From positions 1-64,000 of the forward strand of contig JAGUQX010000005.1 in the NCBI GenBank assembly GCA_030153485.1: a DNA stretch of 64,000 bases, read 5' to 3'. The notes under the pieces were generated by a model. It did not search any database. It saw only the letters and a program-made list of their open reading frames with translations, and was not told the origin of the DNA. Within the stretch, counting starts at the first letter, position 1, and each line of letters begins with the position of its first letter. Below, piece by piece: positions 25,539-34,408 of the stretch. Made by a program: the position numbers and the translations under genes. This DNA is from Oscillospiraceae bacterium (GTDB lineage: Bacteria > Bacillota > Clostridia > Oscillospirales > Ruminococcaceae).

Positions 25539-26828
25539 TTAAAACTTCCCCGTTCTTAAATTTTTAATATTTGATATAATTCTTTCTATTCCAGTCGCTA
25601 ACCTATACTGTCTGTCTGGCATCCCATCAATTATCATATTATCTACATGCAATTTTCCTTTATCGGTTAAATTAAAAAAATTATCCTTATAATAAACTAA
25701 GCCTTTTTTCTCCCATCTGCTAATAATTTTATTAAATCTATCATTCTTTATAAATTCACTATGAATATGAAAATACTTAGGAGAAAAAATAAAATTACGC
25801 TCAATACTATCACATTTTTCACTTATTTTTTCTATAGGAAGTTTATCTTGATCTATTAATTTAATATATTCCTCAATTTCTGATACATTCATATATGACC
25901 TACCATCAATATATCCCCTAGACGAAGATCCTAAGCCTATCATATTACTGTTACTATTTGTGGATCCATTACCCCACAAAAGCTGAGCATATTTTGATAT
26001 ACCAACTTTTGAATAAACTTGATCACATACATTTTCATAATGCGCTGATCCAAGATGATGTATAATTTTAGAAATAAAATCAGATTTTTTATTATTAGCA
26101 TATTTCATCCAGTCTCCTCTTTCAGAAAAAGGAAGTGAATACGGATGAAGCCTATAATAGTCAATACTATCAACATCCAGTTTTATCAATTTCTCAATAT
26201 CATTTATAAGATGACTTGTTTCATGAAACGGAAGTCCGTACATCATATCCATATTTATTTCACTTGACAAATTGCTTTGCAACTTATAAATCATATTGCT
26301 TGCTTCCAATGATGTAAATGGAATATTAAATTTTTTCCTTAAATCATCATCAAAAGTTTGCATACCGAAACTAATTCTATCCACATTTATATCCCTAAGT
26401 GTATTAAGAATACTATCTCCAGACAATGTTCTCAGCTCTCCTTCAAACGATATCTCCGCATTATCTATATTAAATTTATCCTGAATACGATCATGAAGTT
26501 TTAGTATATCATCTGGATTTAGAACAGATGGAGATCCTCCACCATAATATACAGAAGAAATTTTCGCATCTTTATTAAGTTGTGATACCATATCTATTTC
26601 ACGGCATAATGCCTCAATATATCTATTTGTTTCAGTTTTACTTTTTATAACCTTTGTATTAAATGGACAAAAAGAGCAATGACTAATACAGTAGGGAATA
26701 TGTATGTATAGTACATATTCCCTACAATAATCTGGTTTATCTGATTCAAATATTTTATTATCATCAATAAATTTATTATCTTCTAATAGAGGATAAAAAT
26801 AAATTGTGACTGGGTGTTTATCTTTCAT
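25539..26828 (-). CDS. HemN-like radical SAM enzyme A (class C type)
   Basis: 429 residues. Radical SAM cluster C47-x3-C51-x2-C54 within Y-I-H-I-P-Y-C; it is followed by P-F-N, so the fourth Cys of HemN (C-x-C) is missing. Y-Y-G-G-G-S-P-S, S-F-E-G-E and R-I-S-F-G-M-Q-T-F follow as in the family, and a HemN_C domain (G-L-G-S-S-S-R-G-Y, about 315) is present. It is not expected to be a coproporphyrinogen oxidase; class C relatives do SAM-dependent methylation or cyclopropanation. The ATG overlaps the methyltransferase gene by 11 bases, so the two are coupled. Confidence 0.8.
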   Translation of the reverse strand: MKDKHPVTIYFYPLLEDNKFIDDNKIFESDKPDYCREYVLYIHIPYCISHCSFCPFNTKVIKSKTETNRYIEALCREIDMVSQLNKDAKISSVYYGGGSPSVLNPDDILKLHDRIQDKFNIDNAEISFEGELRTLSGDSILNTLRDINVDRISFGMQTFDDDLRKKFNIPFTSLEASNMIYKLQSNLSSEINMDMMYGLPFHETSHLINDIEKLIKLDVDSIDYYRLHPYSLPFSERGDWMKYANNKKSDFISKIIHHLGSAHYENVCDQVYSKVGISKYAQLLWGNGSTNSNSNMIGLGSSSRGYIDGRSYMNVSEIEEYIKLIDQDKLPIEKISEKCDSIERNFIFSPKYFHIHSEFIKNDRFNKIISRWEKKGLVYYKDNFFNLTDKGKLHVDNMIIDGMPDRQYRLATGIERIISNIKNLRTGKF

Positions 26829-27882
26829 ATTCTATTTTCTCCCCCACTATTCCGTGTTTTTCACCCGATGTTCTAATTAAACTAATATTTCTAAAACCCA
26901 CCGAATTCAACATTTTTTTATACTCATCATATGATCTATGTCTGCCATTAGCCTCAACCATCATGCATAAATCCATCATCGCTGTCTCAAAAGGTTCTAT
27001 CATATTTTTATTAAATAATTTTTCCATAATAATAATCTTTCCTCCATATTCAAGAGAATTGAAAACTTTTTCCATAAGAAATAAACATTTTTCATCATCC
27101 CAATCAGAACATATATATCCTAATGAAAATAAATCCGCCTTAGGGTATTTATCTTTAAAAAAATTTCCTGGATAAAAATATAACCTATCAGCAAGGTTAA
27201 ACTCTTTTATTTTATTATTAATATAGAATTCAATCTGAGGTAGATCAAATATAAACGCTCTTGTTGCCTTATTATTTAAAAGAGATAATATAGAAAAAAT
27301 TCCCGACCCTCCTCCTAGATCAACGATTGTATCAACATTATTAAACAAGTAATATTTTATAATTTCCTGCGTATCACCATATCCAATCACCCACATAGCA
27401 TCTAAAAAAGAAATAATCTTATCTTTATCATCATATAATTCTTTAAATATATCAATGTCTTTATTTTCCCTAATATCACAAATTTCGTCTTCTAAATAAT
27501 TAAATTGTATTGATGTACTAGATATTAAATGATTCATAAAAGCTGTAAGATTGCTTTCTGAAGATTGGAGATAATATTTTTTATTTTCTTCGGGGGAGAA
27601 ATACCGTTTATCATTTTTTTTTAGAAGATCCGCTGATGTTGCAGTATTAAGAAACCTCAATAATCTAGATTTTGAAAATTTTGGATAATTCACAATTATC
27701 TCTTCTATAGTCATTCCAGTTTTACTTAACGCTATTAAACTAAAAATTTTGCTTTCCAATCCATAATGTAATACTCTTGATAATACAATTCCATACACCG
27801 CTGTACTTATATTGCTTGTATTACTTTGAAACTTATCTATATCTACTATATTATCTTCCTCTAAAAGAATATCATATTCCAT
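26818..27882 (-). CDS. SAM-dependent methyltransferase, O-methyltransferase (Methyltransf_2) type
   Basis: 354 residues. An N-terminal winged-helix dimerisation domain (about 20-110) precedes a Rossmann domain starting V-D-L-G-G-G-S-G (about 192-199), then F-D-L-P at the adenosine site, S-D-W-D-D-E-K-C and M-E-K-L-F near the catalytic region, as in CrtF/TcmN/HIOMT-like enzymes. The typical catalytic His in the C-terminal helix motif H-x-W-x-D is replaced: Y-I-C-S-D-W-D has Cys where His is usual, so it may not do ordinary O-methylation. It overlaps tag by 11 bases upstream and the radical SAM gene by 11 bases downstream. AAGGAGA precedes the ATG. Confidence 0.75.
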   Translation of the reverse strand: MEYDILLEEDNIVDIDKFQSNTSNISTAVYGIVLSRVLHYGLESKIFSLIALSKTGMTIEEIIVNYPKFSKSRLLRFLNTATSADLLKKNDKRYFSPEENKKYYLQSSESNLTAFMNHLISSTSIQFNYLEDEICDIRENKDIDIFKELYDDKDKIISFLDAMWVIGYGDTQEIIKYYLFNNVDTIVDLGGGSGIFSILSLLNNKATRAFIFDLPQIEFYINNKIKEFNLADRLYFYPGNFFKDKYPKADLFSLGYICSDWDDEKCLFLMEKVFNSLEYGGKIIIMEKLFNKNMIEPFETAMMDLCMMVEANGRHRSYDEYKKMLNSVGFRNISLIRTSGEKHGIVGEKIEYER

Positions 27883-28450
27883 TTAACATCTCCTTATAAA
27901 CAAAACAATCTGTAATATGATCGTTAACCATCCCCGTCGCTTGCATAAATGAATAGATAGTAGTAGAGCCAATAAATTTAAATCCCATTTTTTTCAAATC
28001 TTTGCTAAGTCTATCAGAAAGTGGAGTTGTAGAAGGTAAATCTTCAATTTTTTCAAATTTTCCAATTATTGGAGTGTTATTTACATAACTCCAAATAAAA
28101 TTATTAAAACTTCCTTGTTTATCCTTAATATCAAGAAATATTTTAGCGTTATTTATAGCTGAGTTTATTTTAAGACGATTTCTAATTATTCCTTCGTTTA
28201 ACATAAGTGATTCGATCTTTTTATTGTCATAAAGCACAATTTTACTAGCATCAAACCCATCAAATGCTTTTCTATATGACTCTCTTTTTTTAAGTATGGT
28301 TATCCATGATAACCCTGCCTGCATAGTTTCTAATAGTAACATTTCAAATAGTTTACCATCATCATGTACTGGACGCCCCCATTCACTATCATGATAGTTT
28401 ATATATATATCACTCTCTCCTGTCCATCTGCACCTGATTTTTTCATTCAT
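27872..28450 (-). CDS. tag: DNA-3-methyladenine glycosylase I (Tag)
   Basis: 192 residues with complete Tag motifs: R-C-R-W, Y-H-D-S-E-W-G-R-P-V-H-D-D, L-E-T-M-Q-A-G-L-S-W-I-T-I-L-K-K-R-E, and the zinc set C7, H20, H178, C182. It excises N3-alkylated adenine from DNA. The ATG at 28450 has GAGGG eight bases upstream; a TTG at 28465 is a worse start. It lies inside the biosynthetic operon and overlaps the methyltransferase gene, which is unusual for a stand-alone repair gene and suggests a self-protection role like that of dedicated glycosylases in DNA-alkylator gene clusters. Confidence 0.92.
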   Translation of the reverse strand: MNEKIRCRWTGESDIYINYHDSEWGRPVHDDGKLFEMLLLETMQAGLSWITILKKRESYRKAFDGFDASKIVLYDNKKIESLMLNEGIIRNRLKINSAINNAKIFLDIKDKQGSFNNFIWSYVNNTPIIGKFEKIEDLPSTTPLSDRLSKDLKKMGFKFIGSTTIYSFMQATGMVNDHITDCFVYKEMLNGI

Positions 28451-28499
28451 ACTATTTACCCTCAATAATTTATAAAATTTTGATAAATTATCAATTATA

Positions 28500-29417
28500 T
28501 TAACCCTTTCCAGTGAAATTTATATTTATCATTGTTGTATAAGGTAACTTAGAAAAATCCACTTCTAATTGACTACGTAGTTGATCCTGTTTATATACAG
28601 AATCAAGTTTTGATCCTTCTTTAATTACATAATCAATCTCAATGATAAGTTTTCCGCCAATTTTTGCTAACCGTAAAGTTCTATAATCAAAATTATAGTT
28701 GATACTTACTTTTTCTATTTTTTCATCTATTAAGCTTATAATTTCTGGTTTTGGTTTTGCCAATAAAAGTTCTTTTACACAGTCCTTTATAGCCATAAGC
28801 GGGATAATACCAAAAATAAGGGAAATTATAACATTTAATATTGGATCTATATATGGCATATAAACAGGCTTGTCAATAATACTTAAGAGCCATGAAAAAA
28901 TAAATCCCAATAAAATTCCAACACCTACAATACTTTCAAATAGCCATCCTACAACCTCTGCTTCTGCAATAGCTGTGGAATGCTTTTTAGTTAAAGTTTT
29001 TAGATAGATATAAGCCCCAATTTTAAATATAGTAGATACAAATCCATAAAATATACCAGTTTTAATTATTATCATATATCCACCATCAAGGATCAACTTT
29101 ATTGCATAATTAATATTAGTTATACAGATATATATCAAAGCACAATATTGAACAATAGCGACAATCGGTTCAATCGCTTCTTTACCAAATGGATAGTTTA
29201 CATTATCTTGTTTTTTTATAAATTTTATTGCAATAATCGATGGTATTGTAAATACAGCTCCTAATAAATTTTTAATTCCATCAAAAATAATTAATTTTGA
29301 TGATGACAAAACACCTGTTATTAAAGCAAAAATTGTAATAGCAATTGAAAAATAAATAGAGCTATCTATAACCCTTTTATTAATCATCTGCACGGTATTT
29401 GTACTTTCAGTGGTCAT
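28500..29417 (-). CDS. Cation diffusion facilitator-type transporter
   Basis: About 305 residues: six membrane helices (about 12-34, 38-55, 75-100, 105-130, 150-175, 195-218) and a C-terminal cytoplasmic domain, as in CDF proteins. Helix 2 has F-D-G-I-K-N-L-L-G-A where metal-exporting members usually carry the H/D-x3-D site (S-x-x-D...D-x-x-N); here Asp is present once and helix 5 ends E-A-E-V-V-G-W-L-F-E-S. Metal specificity is therefore doubtful; it may export the cluster product or a metal. ATG at 29417 has GGAGG upstream (13 bases, long); an earlier TTG overlaps the preceding gene. Confidence 0.65.
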   Translation of the reverse strand: MTTESTNTVQMINKRVIDSSIYFSIAITIFALITGVLSSSKLIIFDGIKNLLGAVFTIPSIIAIKFIKKQDNVNYPFGKEAIEPIVAIVQYCALIYICITNINYAIKLILDGGYMIIIKTGIFYGFVSTIFKIGAYIYLKTLTKKHSTAIAEAEVVGWLFESIVGVGILLGFIFSWLLSIIDKPVYMPYIDPILNVIISLIFGIIPLMAIKDCVKELLLAKPKPEIISLIDEKIEKVSINYNFDYRTLRLAKIGGKLIIEIDYVIKEGSKLDSVYKQDQLRSQLEVDFSKLPYTTMININFTGKG

Positions 29418-29457
29418 AAATCTTTCAATGCCTCCATAATATTTAATATATATATAT

Positions 29458-30819
29458 TTAATCTTCAATTAGATCAGCAAAAAATAATCCTCTTACATCT
29501 TCATCTACACGATCTATAGAAATATCTTTTATAATGTAATCTCTCTCATTATCTGGCAATAATTGATAAACCATAGGTATATAATATGATCTATATTCAG
29601 TTTTTAATATAAAAAATTCTCCAATATTCTCTAGATATCCACTCTTTATCCATAGATCAAATATCTCTCTTATATCAGGAAAAATTTTTTCTATTCTATC
29701 AATATACCTTTTTTCTATCTTCATCATTTTTGGAAATCCAACTAGTTCTCTTTCATATGCAAAATATTTTCTAGCTTTAGAAATTGGTAACTCATTTTTT
29801 TCAATCATAGACATATATTTTTTTATATCTAATACATTTGTATAGCATAGTCCATCAAAAAATGATAGTGAACTTGCTCCCAATCCTAAAATATAATCAG
29901 AGGTTTTACCATACATTGCCTCTCCATACTTAAAATGTCTTTTTTTTGCATCTAATACTGGTGAGAAAAATGTATATGATATAGCCTGTTCCCAATCTTT
30001 TTGATGAAAATAATCAAAAACACTCTTGGTTAATCCTATAACCTCATCTAATGAGGGTTGCTTATGATTTCCATTAGATTCTATATCATTTAAAAATGAA
30101 GGAGAACAAGAGATATATTCTAAAGGATATACCTCTATACTTGTAGTACCAAATTCCATAATTTTTTTTAGATCATCAATAATTTGAACTTCTGATTGGC
30201 CAGGAAAACCATAGATAAAATCTAAATTCTGCAAAGAAAAATATTTTTTTGCTATATCAATAGACGTTTGAATTTCTGAAATAGTTGCAGTTAAAGTTAA
30301 TATCTTCCTATAATATAAATTTAATGTTTGAACACCTAGGCTAATTCGATTTACACCATAATTTTTCATTATAATTGCTTTTTCTTCAGTAAAACTTTTC
30401 GCTTCACATTCGACACTCCACTCACAATCTTTAGAAATATGGAAGCTATCACTTATCATACTTAATAATCTTGATAACTGATGATCGGATAAAGTAGTAG
30501 GACTTCCTCCCCCAATTGCAATTACATCAAATATTGCATTATTACTAAAAGAAAATTTCTTTATCATTTTTATTTCTTTTTCCAAACAGTCTAAATATTT
30601 ATCTACAATATTAGAATCATAAATTGTTTTTAAAAATGGACAAAATGAACAAATTGTCTTGCAAAAAGGGATATGAATATATAAAGAGTTAGTTCCATAT
30701 ATATTTACACGGACATTCTCCATATACAATTCTACTTTATCAACATCATTATGTTTATTACTTAAAAAAGGATATACAAAATCCCAAAATTTAATTAATT
30801 TATTATCAATAACTTTCAT
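29458..30819 (-). CDS. HemN-like radical SAM enzyme B (class C type)
   Basis: About 453 residues. Radical SAM cysteines C53-x3-C57-x2-C60 in I-P-F-C-K-T-I-C-S-F-C-P, again without the fourth Cys of HemN. G-G-G-S-P-T, E-C-E-A-K-S-F and R-I-S-L-G-V-Q-T-L follow, and a HemN_C part has L-G-L-G-A-S-S-L-S (about 327). It is related to but clearly distinct from enzyme A in the same operon, so two different radical steps, or a dedicated pair, are likely. ATG at 30819 follows an AGAGAG site; a TTG seven codons upstream is less likely. Confidence 0.8.
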   Translation of the reverse strand: MKVIDNKLIKFWDFVYPFLSNKHNDVDKVELYMENVRVNIYGTNSLYIHIPFCKTICSFCPFLKTIYDSNIVDKYLDCLEKEIKMIKKFSFSNNAIFDVIAIGGGSPTTLSDHQLSRLLSMISDSFHISKDCEWSVECEAKSFTEEKAIIMKNYGVNRISLGVQTLNLYYRKILTLTATISEIQTSIDIAKKYFSLQNLDFIYGFPGQSEVQIIDDLKKIMEFGTTSIEVYPLEYISCSPSFLNDIESNGNHKQPSLDEVIGLTKSVFDYFHQKDWEQAISYTFFSPVLDAKKRHFKYGEAMYGKTSDYILGLGASSLSFFDGLCYTNVLDIKKYMSMIEKNELPISKARKYFAYERELVGFPKMMKIEKRYIDRIEKIFPDIREIFDLWIKSGYLENIGEFFILKTEYRSYYIPMVYQLLPDNERDYIIKDISIDRVDEDVRGLFFADLIED

Positions 30820-30940
30820 ACAAATAATACTCTCTTTCAAGTTACTCTATCTATATAATAGATATAAAATCCTATCAAATATTATTTATCATAGTTTTCA
30901 CTATAAAATCATAAAAGCATAATTTGGTAATATGATTTGA

Positions 30941-32473
30941 TTATTTAATAAAATCTCGCTCTAATCTCTCTAATAATTCTACATTAATAATAGAATTATC
31001 AAATTGATTAAACAAATTTTCTTCTAATATAATTTCTTTATATCCATCAGAATTATAAATTCTGATTATAGGATGTAGATGAACACTGGCATCAGGAACA
31101 CCTGGATCTCTTTCAATTGCCAATGGATTATTTTTATATTTAATTATATCTCCATATTCCAACGTAACCAATATATCTGTTATAGAAGAATCAACTTGTT
31201 TAAACTTATCTTTAAATGCAATCAATGAACAATAACCACAATCTGTTTTGCTTTTATCATCAATAGATATATGAATTCCTAAAAATCCTGGTTGAAGATA
31301 AATTCCAGAATTATTATTAAGAAGATCAAATATATAGTCTTTTAAACTAATATTTATAATCGCTTTATTTGTACTTATACCTAAAATTTTAGTAAATAAA
31401 TTCTCCGCTAAAACAATAGAGTTGTATCTAAATCCATGAATAAATCCGCTTGATGAGTATTGTTTATAATCCAGCCCATGAGTAAGTGCACCTGCAAAAT
31501 ATAAATTATCTATATCTTTAGACATAAACTCTCCATCAATATTTGGCCAAACTTTATTCATCATAGAAACAACTGGACTTATTTTAAATAAATTTGGTAT
31601 AAATCCAGTTGCATATATAACTTCATCAACTCTAATATCTTCAATTTCATCTTTTGCATGAATATATTTAACTCTAACAATATATCCTTTACTGTCCTTT
31701 TTTATTTCCAAAATATCACAATCCAACATAGATGATAAGCTCTTTAATTGATAATTTTCTATACAAACAGAATTTATAAGTCGCGGATTTCCAACATAAT
31801 GTGTCTGATATGCAAACTGTATTGAGCTAGGGCTACCACATATGATCATATTTGCTTCGTTTATAATATCATTAGCACATTCTAATCCGCTGTTTCCTTT
31901 TCCAATAATAAATACAGACTTATCACGATAGTATGATTTTTCACACATTTTTTCATATGATGTAGCTAATTCAAACCCTATTATATCGGGTTTTTTAGGT
32001 TTAAATCCAGTTGCTACCACAGCAAATTTAGACTTGTATTCACCTTTTTTTGTCAAAATATGAAATAAGTTTTCATCTTTTCGTAATTCTAGAACATCCT
32101 CATTAAAATTAATTGGAATCTTAAATTTTTCAACAATATCCCCTAACATTTTCGGTATAATATTCCTTTTAGGATAAAAATCAGTTGTGTAGTCTCTTGT
32201 CTGTATTTCATTATCATCCATTAAAAGGCTATTCCAATCAAACCTTTCACTATACTCAGTTTCTCTCGATTTTCCTGTATATAGTTTATTATTACTAATT
32301 AATTTTTTATGTATAGGATATGTATTAAAAAATGATCCAGCAACCGAGTTTTTTTCAATTATAATATATTCTATCTTCTTGGATGATTTTTTTATAAGTT
32401 CTTCTAATCGTAGTGCAAGCTGTATCGATGCTGGTCCACATCCCACAATTATCAAATCGTATACTTTATCCAT
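30941..32473 (-). CDS. FAD-dependent oxidoreductase (FOXRED2-/lysine-monooxygenase-like)
   Basis: 510 residues. N-terminal FAD motif I-V-G-C-G-P-A-S (about 9-16), a conserved N-K-L-Y-T-G-K ... R-F-D-W-N-S-L-L segment seen in FOXRED2-like flavoproteins, and an NAD(P) site I-I-G-K-G-N-S-G-L-E-C-A (about 197-208). A-T-G-F near residue 160 and 300 is typical of N-hydroxylating/FMO-like enzymes. It probably performs a redox tailoring step (hydroxylation or dehydrogenation). C-terminal 100 residues are extra and contain D-C-G-Y-C-S-L. It starts directly after the amidohydrolase stop. Confidence 0.7.
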   Translation of the reverse strand: MDKVYDLIIVGCGPASIQLALRLEELIKKSSKKIEYIIIEKNSVAGSFFNTYPIHKKLISNNKLYTGKSRETEYSERFDWNSLLMDDNEIQTRDYTTDFYPKRNIIPKMLGDIVEKFKIPINFNEDVLELRKDENLFHILTKKGEYKSKFAVVATGFKPKKPDIIGFELATSYEKMCEKSYYRDKSVFIIGKGNSGLECANDIINEANMIICGSPSSIQFAYQTHYVGNPRLINSVCIENYQLKSLSSMLDCDILEIKKDSKGYIVRVKYIHAKDEIEDIRVDEVIYATGFIPNLFKISPVVSMMNKVWPNIDGEFMSKDIDNLYFAGALTHGLDYKQYSSSGFIHGFRYNSIVLAENLFTKILGISTNKAIINISLKDYIFDLLNNNSGIYLQPGFLGIHISIDDKSKTDCGYCSLIAFKDKFKQVDSSITDILVTLEYGDIIKYKNNPLAIERDPGVPDASVHLHPIIRIYNSDGYKEIILEENLFNQFDNSIINVELLERLERDFIK

Positions 32474-33337
32474 CTAATCGATCTCCTTAAACCTATCTAG
32501 TATCTTTTTGGCGTTACTATAAAGTATCTTTTCTATATCTTCATCAGACAATTTCATCTGGCGAAACTCAGCTATATAATTTTTCAGAGAAGATACACCC
32601 CCTGGCATATCACTTGCAAATAATATTTTATTTACTACATGATTTATCTCTGGATACATCTCCATTAATATTGAAGGATTTATAAATCCTGTATCCATAT
32701 ATACATTTTTATAGTTAATCATCATATTAAATGATTCTGATGCATACTTTTTATTTCCCCCATGGCTTAAAATAATCACTAGATCTGGAAAAGTTTCTGC
32801 TATAATTTTATAATCTAAAGGATTTTGCCAATTTGAAACACTATCAATCTGTGCCGATTCTCCTGTATGAAACATTAGAATATGTTTATTTTTTTCCATA
32901 CTTCTATATACATCAAAAAGACTTTTGGTTAGTGGATCAAAATTATGATCACTAGGGTATAATTTATAACCACATATTCCTAATTTAATATCATTTTGGT
33001 ATTTTTCTATAGGACTTATATCAATACTATTAGGGTTTAAACATCCTAGACATACAAGCATATTTTGATACTCTAATGGCGATTTCTCTTTAAAATCACA
33101 CACAAATTTGGAAGTTATATGGAAATTAGTTCCCGGTCCATCTTCCCCTAAAATTACAGCTTTTTCTACACCAGATTTAACCAAATATTCCATCAAATCA
33201 CAGGGATTTGAAAACATTTTTTTTACATCAAATTCTCTATCATCATCCTTCATCATAAGCAACTTCTGAATATCTTCTCGTAGATTTGAAAATTCTCCTA
33301 CATGAACATGAAAATCAATTACTTTTCCATCATACAT
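32474..33337 (-). CDS. Amidohydrolase family 2 enzyme (metal-dependent hydrolase/decarboxylase)
   Basis: 287 residues of the TIM-barrel amidohydrolase superfamily: D-F-H-V-H-V-G near the start, M-F-H-T-G-E-S (about 165), L-S-H-G-G-N (about 197), and F-A-S-D-M-P-G-G (about 250) supply the metal-binding His/Asp set, as in ACMSD-like decarboxylases. ATG at 33337 is chosen over a TTG at 33349 that abuts the GGGAG site. It is the first enzyme gene after agrB (gap 84 bases) and starts the biosynthetic block. Substrate unknown; hydrolysis of an amide/lactone or a decarboxylation are both possible. Confidence 0.75.
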   Translation of the reverse strand: MYDGKVIDFHVHVGEFSNLREDIQKLLMMKDDDREFDVKKMFSNPCDLMEYLVKSGVEKAVILGEDGPGTNFHITSKFVCDFKEKSPLEYQNMLVCLGCLNPNSIDISPIEKYQNDIKLGICGYKLYPSDHNFDPLTKSLFDVYRSMEKNKHILMFHTGESAQIDSVSNWQNPLDYKIIAETFPDLVIILSHGGNKKYASESFNMMINYKNVYMDTGFINPSILMEMYPEINHVVNKILFASDMPGGVSSLKNYIAEFRQMKLSDEDIEKILYSNAKKILDRFKEID

Positions 33338-33421
33338 TATTCTATTCAACTCCCAAATTATTTATATTATAATATTGCATAATCAAATATCTTAAACTTA
33401 ATTTTTTTTAGATAACAAATA

Positions 33422-34018
33422 TTAACTAGTTTTTATGCTAGTCAATTTTATATGGCTACCTCTATTTAAAAAAACTGACACTGCAGACATAGAGATACTC
33501 ATGCATATTATAAATCCTAGATTATAAAATTTTAATAAAAATAAAACTGTCATTAAACCAAACTCTATAAACAGGTATAGCATTGATTTTTTTCTATATC
33601 TTATTCTTTCAGAATGATCCAACGGCTTATGTTTTGCCTCCGATGGAGCAAGCTTTAGAATGATAGGTAGTGAAAAAATCGATAAAACTATACTTATCAT
33701 AATCATATATTCTTTTAAAATAAACTTAACCATAATTAAAACTAATACTACAATTCCAATCGATAAAAAATAACAATTACTAGACTTTTCACAGTGATAT
33801 CCTCCTACATACCCACGTAATAAAGAGAAGGTTATAACAAATATAAAACTTTCCAAAACTAAATTAAATGCTACTCCTAAAATTATTGTAGTTATAATGT
33901 TTAAAGAAATTTCTATTCCTAATGAAAGACCATAGACTATTGAATCTTCATCTTCAAATCTACTTATACCTTGTTCAGTAAATTTATTAACCAGTTTTTT
34001 AATTTGACTTGTGAACAT
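33422..34018 (-). CDS. agrB: AgrB-type peptide-processing membrane protease
   Basis: 198 residues with five to six hydrophobic segments. The catalytic pair His75 (G-G-Y-H) and Cys82 keeps the seven-residue spacing of S. aureus AgrB (His77/Cys84). AgrB cuts the C-terminal tail of AgrD and closes the thiolactone ring at the membrane. The ATG overlaps the agrD stop by one base (TAATG), so both are coupled. Downstream genes run on in the same direction without an evident terminator. Confidence 0.92.
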   Translation of the reverse strand: MFTSQIKKLVNKFTEQGISRFEDEDSIVYGLSLGIEISLNIITTIILGVAFNLVLESFIFVITFSLLRGYVGGYHCEKSSNCYFLSIGIVVLVLIMVKFILKEYMIMISIVLSIFSLPIILKLAPSEAKHKPLDHSERIRYRKKSMLYLFIEFGLMTVLFLLKFYNLGFIICMSISMSAVSVFLNRGSHIKLTSIKTS

Positions 34019-34176
34019 TAAAATTTACGAAATTTTTTAGCAGATTCAGGCAGTTTTGGTTGATGTGCTATAAAAACACATGTTCTATTCACACTTGATG
34101 ATGTGACCATCAAAGCCAATGAAATTATATTGCCTCCTAATATGTTAATAAAACTTTTATTTACATTTTTTTTCAT
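34018..34176 (-). CDS. agrD: AgrD autoinducing-peptide precursor
   Basis: 52 codons. An N-terminal amphipathic/hydrophobic leader (K-K-N-V-N-K-S-F-I-N-I-L-G-G...) is followed by the core N-R-T-C-V-F-I-A and the conserved acidic/proline tail H-Q-P-K-L-P-E-S. By analogy with clostridial AgrD, the mature signal would be a thiolactone formed between the Cys of T-C-V-F-I-A and the C-terminal residue of a five-membered C-V-F-I-A ring. GAGGT lies nine bases before the ATG. The stop codon overlaps the agrB start. Confidence 0.88.
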   Translation of the reverse strand: MKKNVNKSFINILGGNIISLALMVTSSSVNRTCVFIAHQPKLPESAKKFRKF

Positions 34177-34213
34177 AAGTATATTACCTCATCATTTATT
34201 TATTTTTATATAT

Positions 34214-34286
34214 ATTATATACTAAATGTATTCTCGACTTGTTCCGACAATATGGTATAAATGATTGAATTATATATATAAATGAT
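34214..34286 (-). promoter_or_regulatory. agrD promoter with candidate AgrA binding repeats
   Basis: On the minus strand, ATCATTTATA occurs twice (34277-34286 and 34256-34265) exactly 21 bases apart, two helical turns, as for tandem LytTR sites. A -10 TATAAT lies at 34219-34214, with a weak -35 (ACAAGT) around 34242-34237. The repeats sit just upstream of the -35, where an activator would bind. Confidence 0.5.
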
Positions 34287-34333
34287 AAATCCATCATTTA
34301 TATATACTCATATTTAATTTAATTTTTTATAAT

Positions 34334-34380
34334 AAAAAAGGGATTAACTACCAATCTAGTTGATAGTTAATCCTTTTTTT
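34334..34380 (-). terminator. Terminator of agrA-agrC
   Basis: AAAAAAGGATTAACTA pairs with TAGTTAATCCCTTTTTT around a 13-base loop; it separates agrAC from the agrDB promoter. Confidence 0.88.
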
Positions 34381-34408
34381 AAATAATATATCGCTTTTAG
34401 CCAATATT

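Noticed and set aside
25539..30819. Anaerobic coproporphyrinogen III oxidase (heme synthesis) genes
   Set aside because: The fourth Cys of the HemN cluster motif is absent in both and no other heme genes are nearby.
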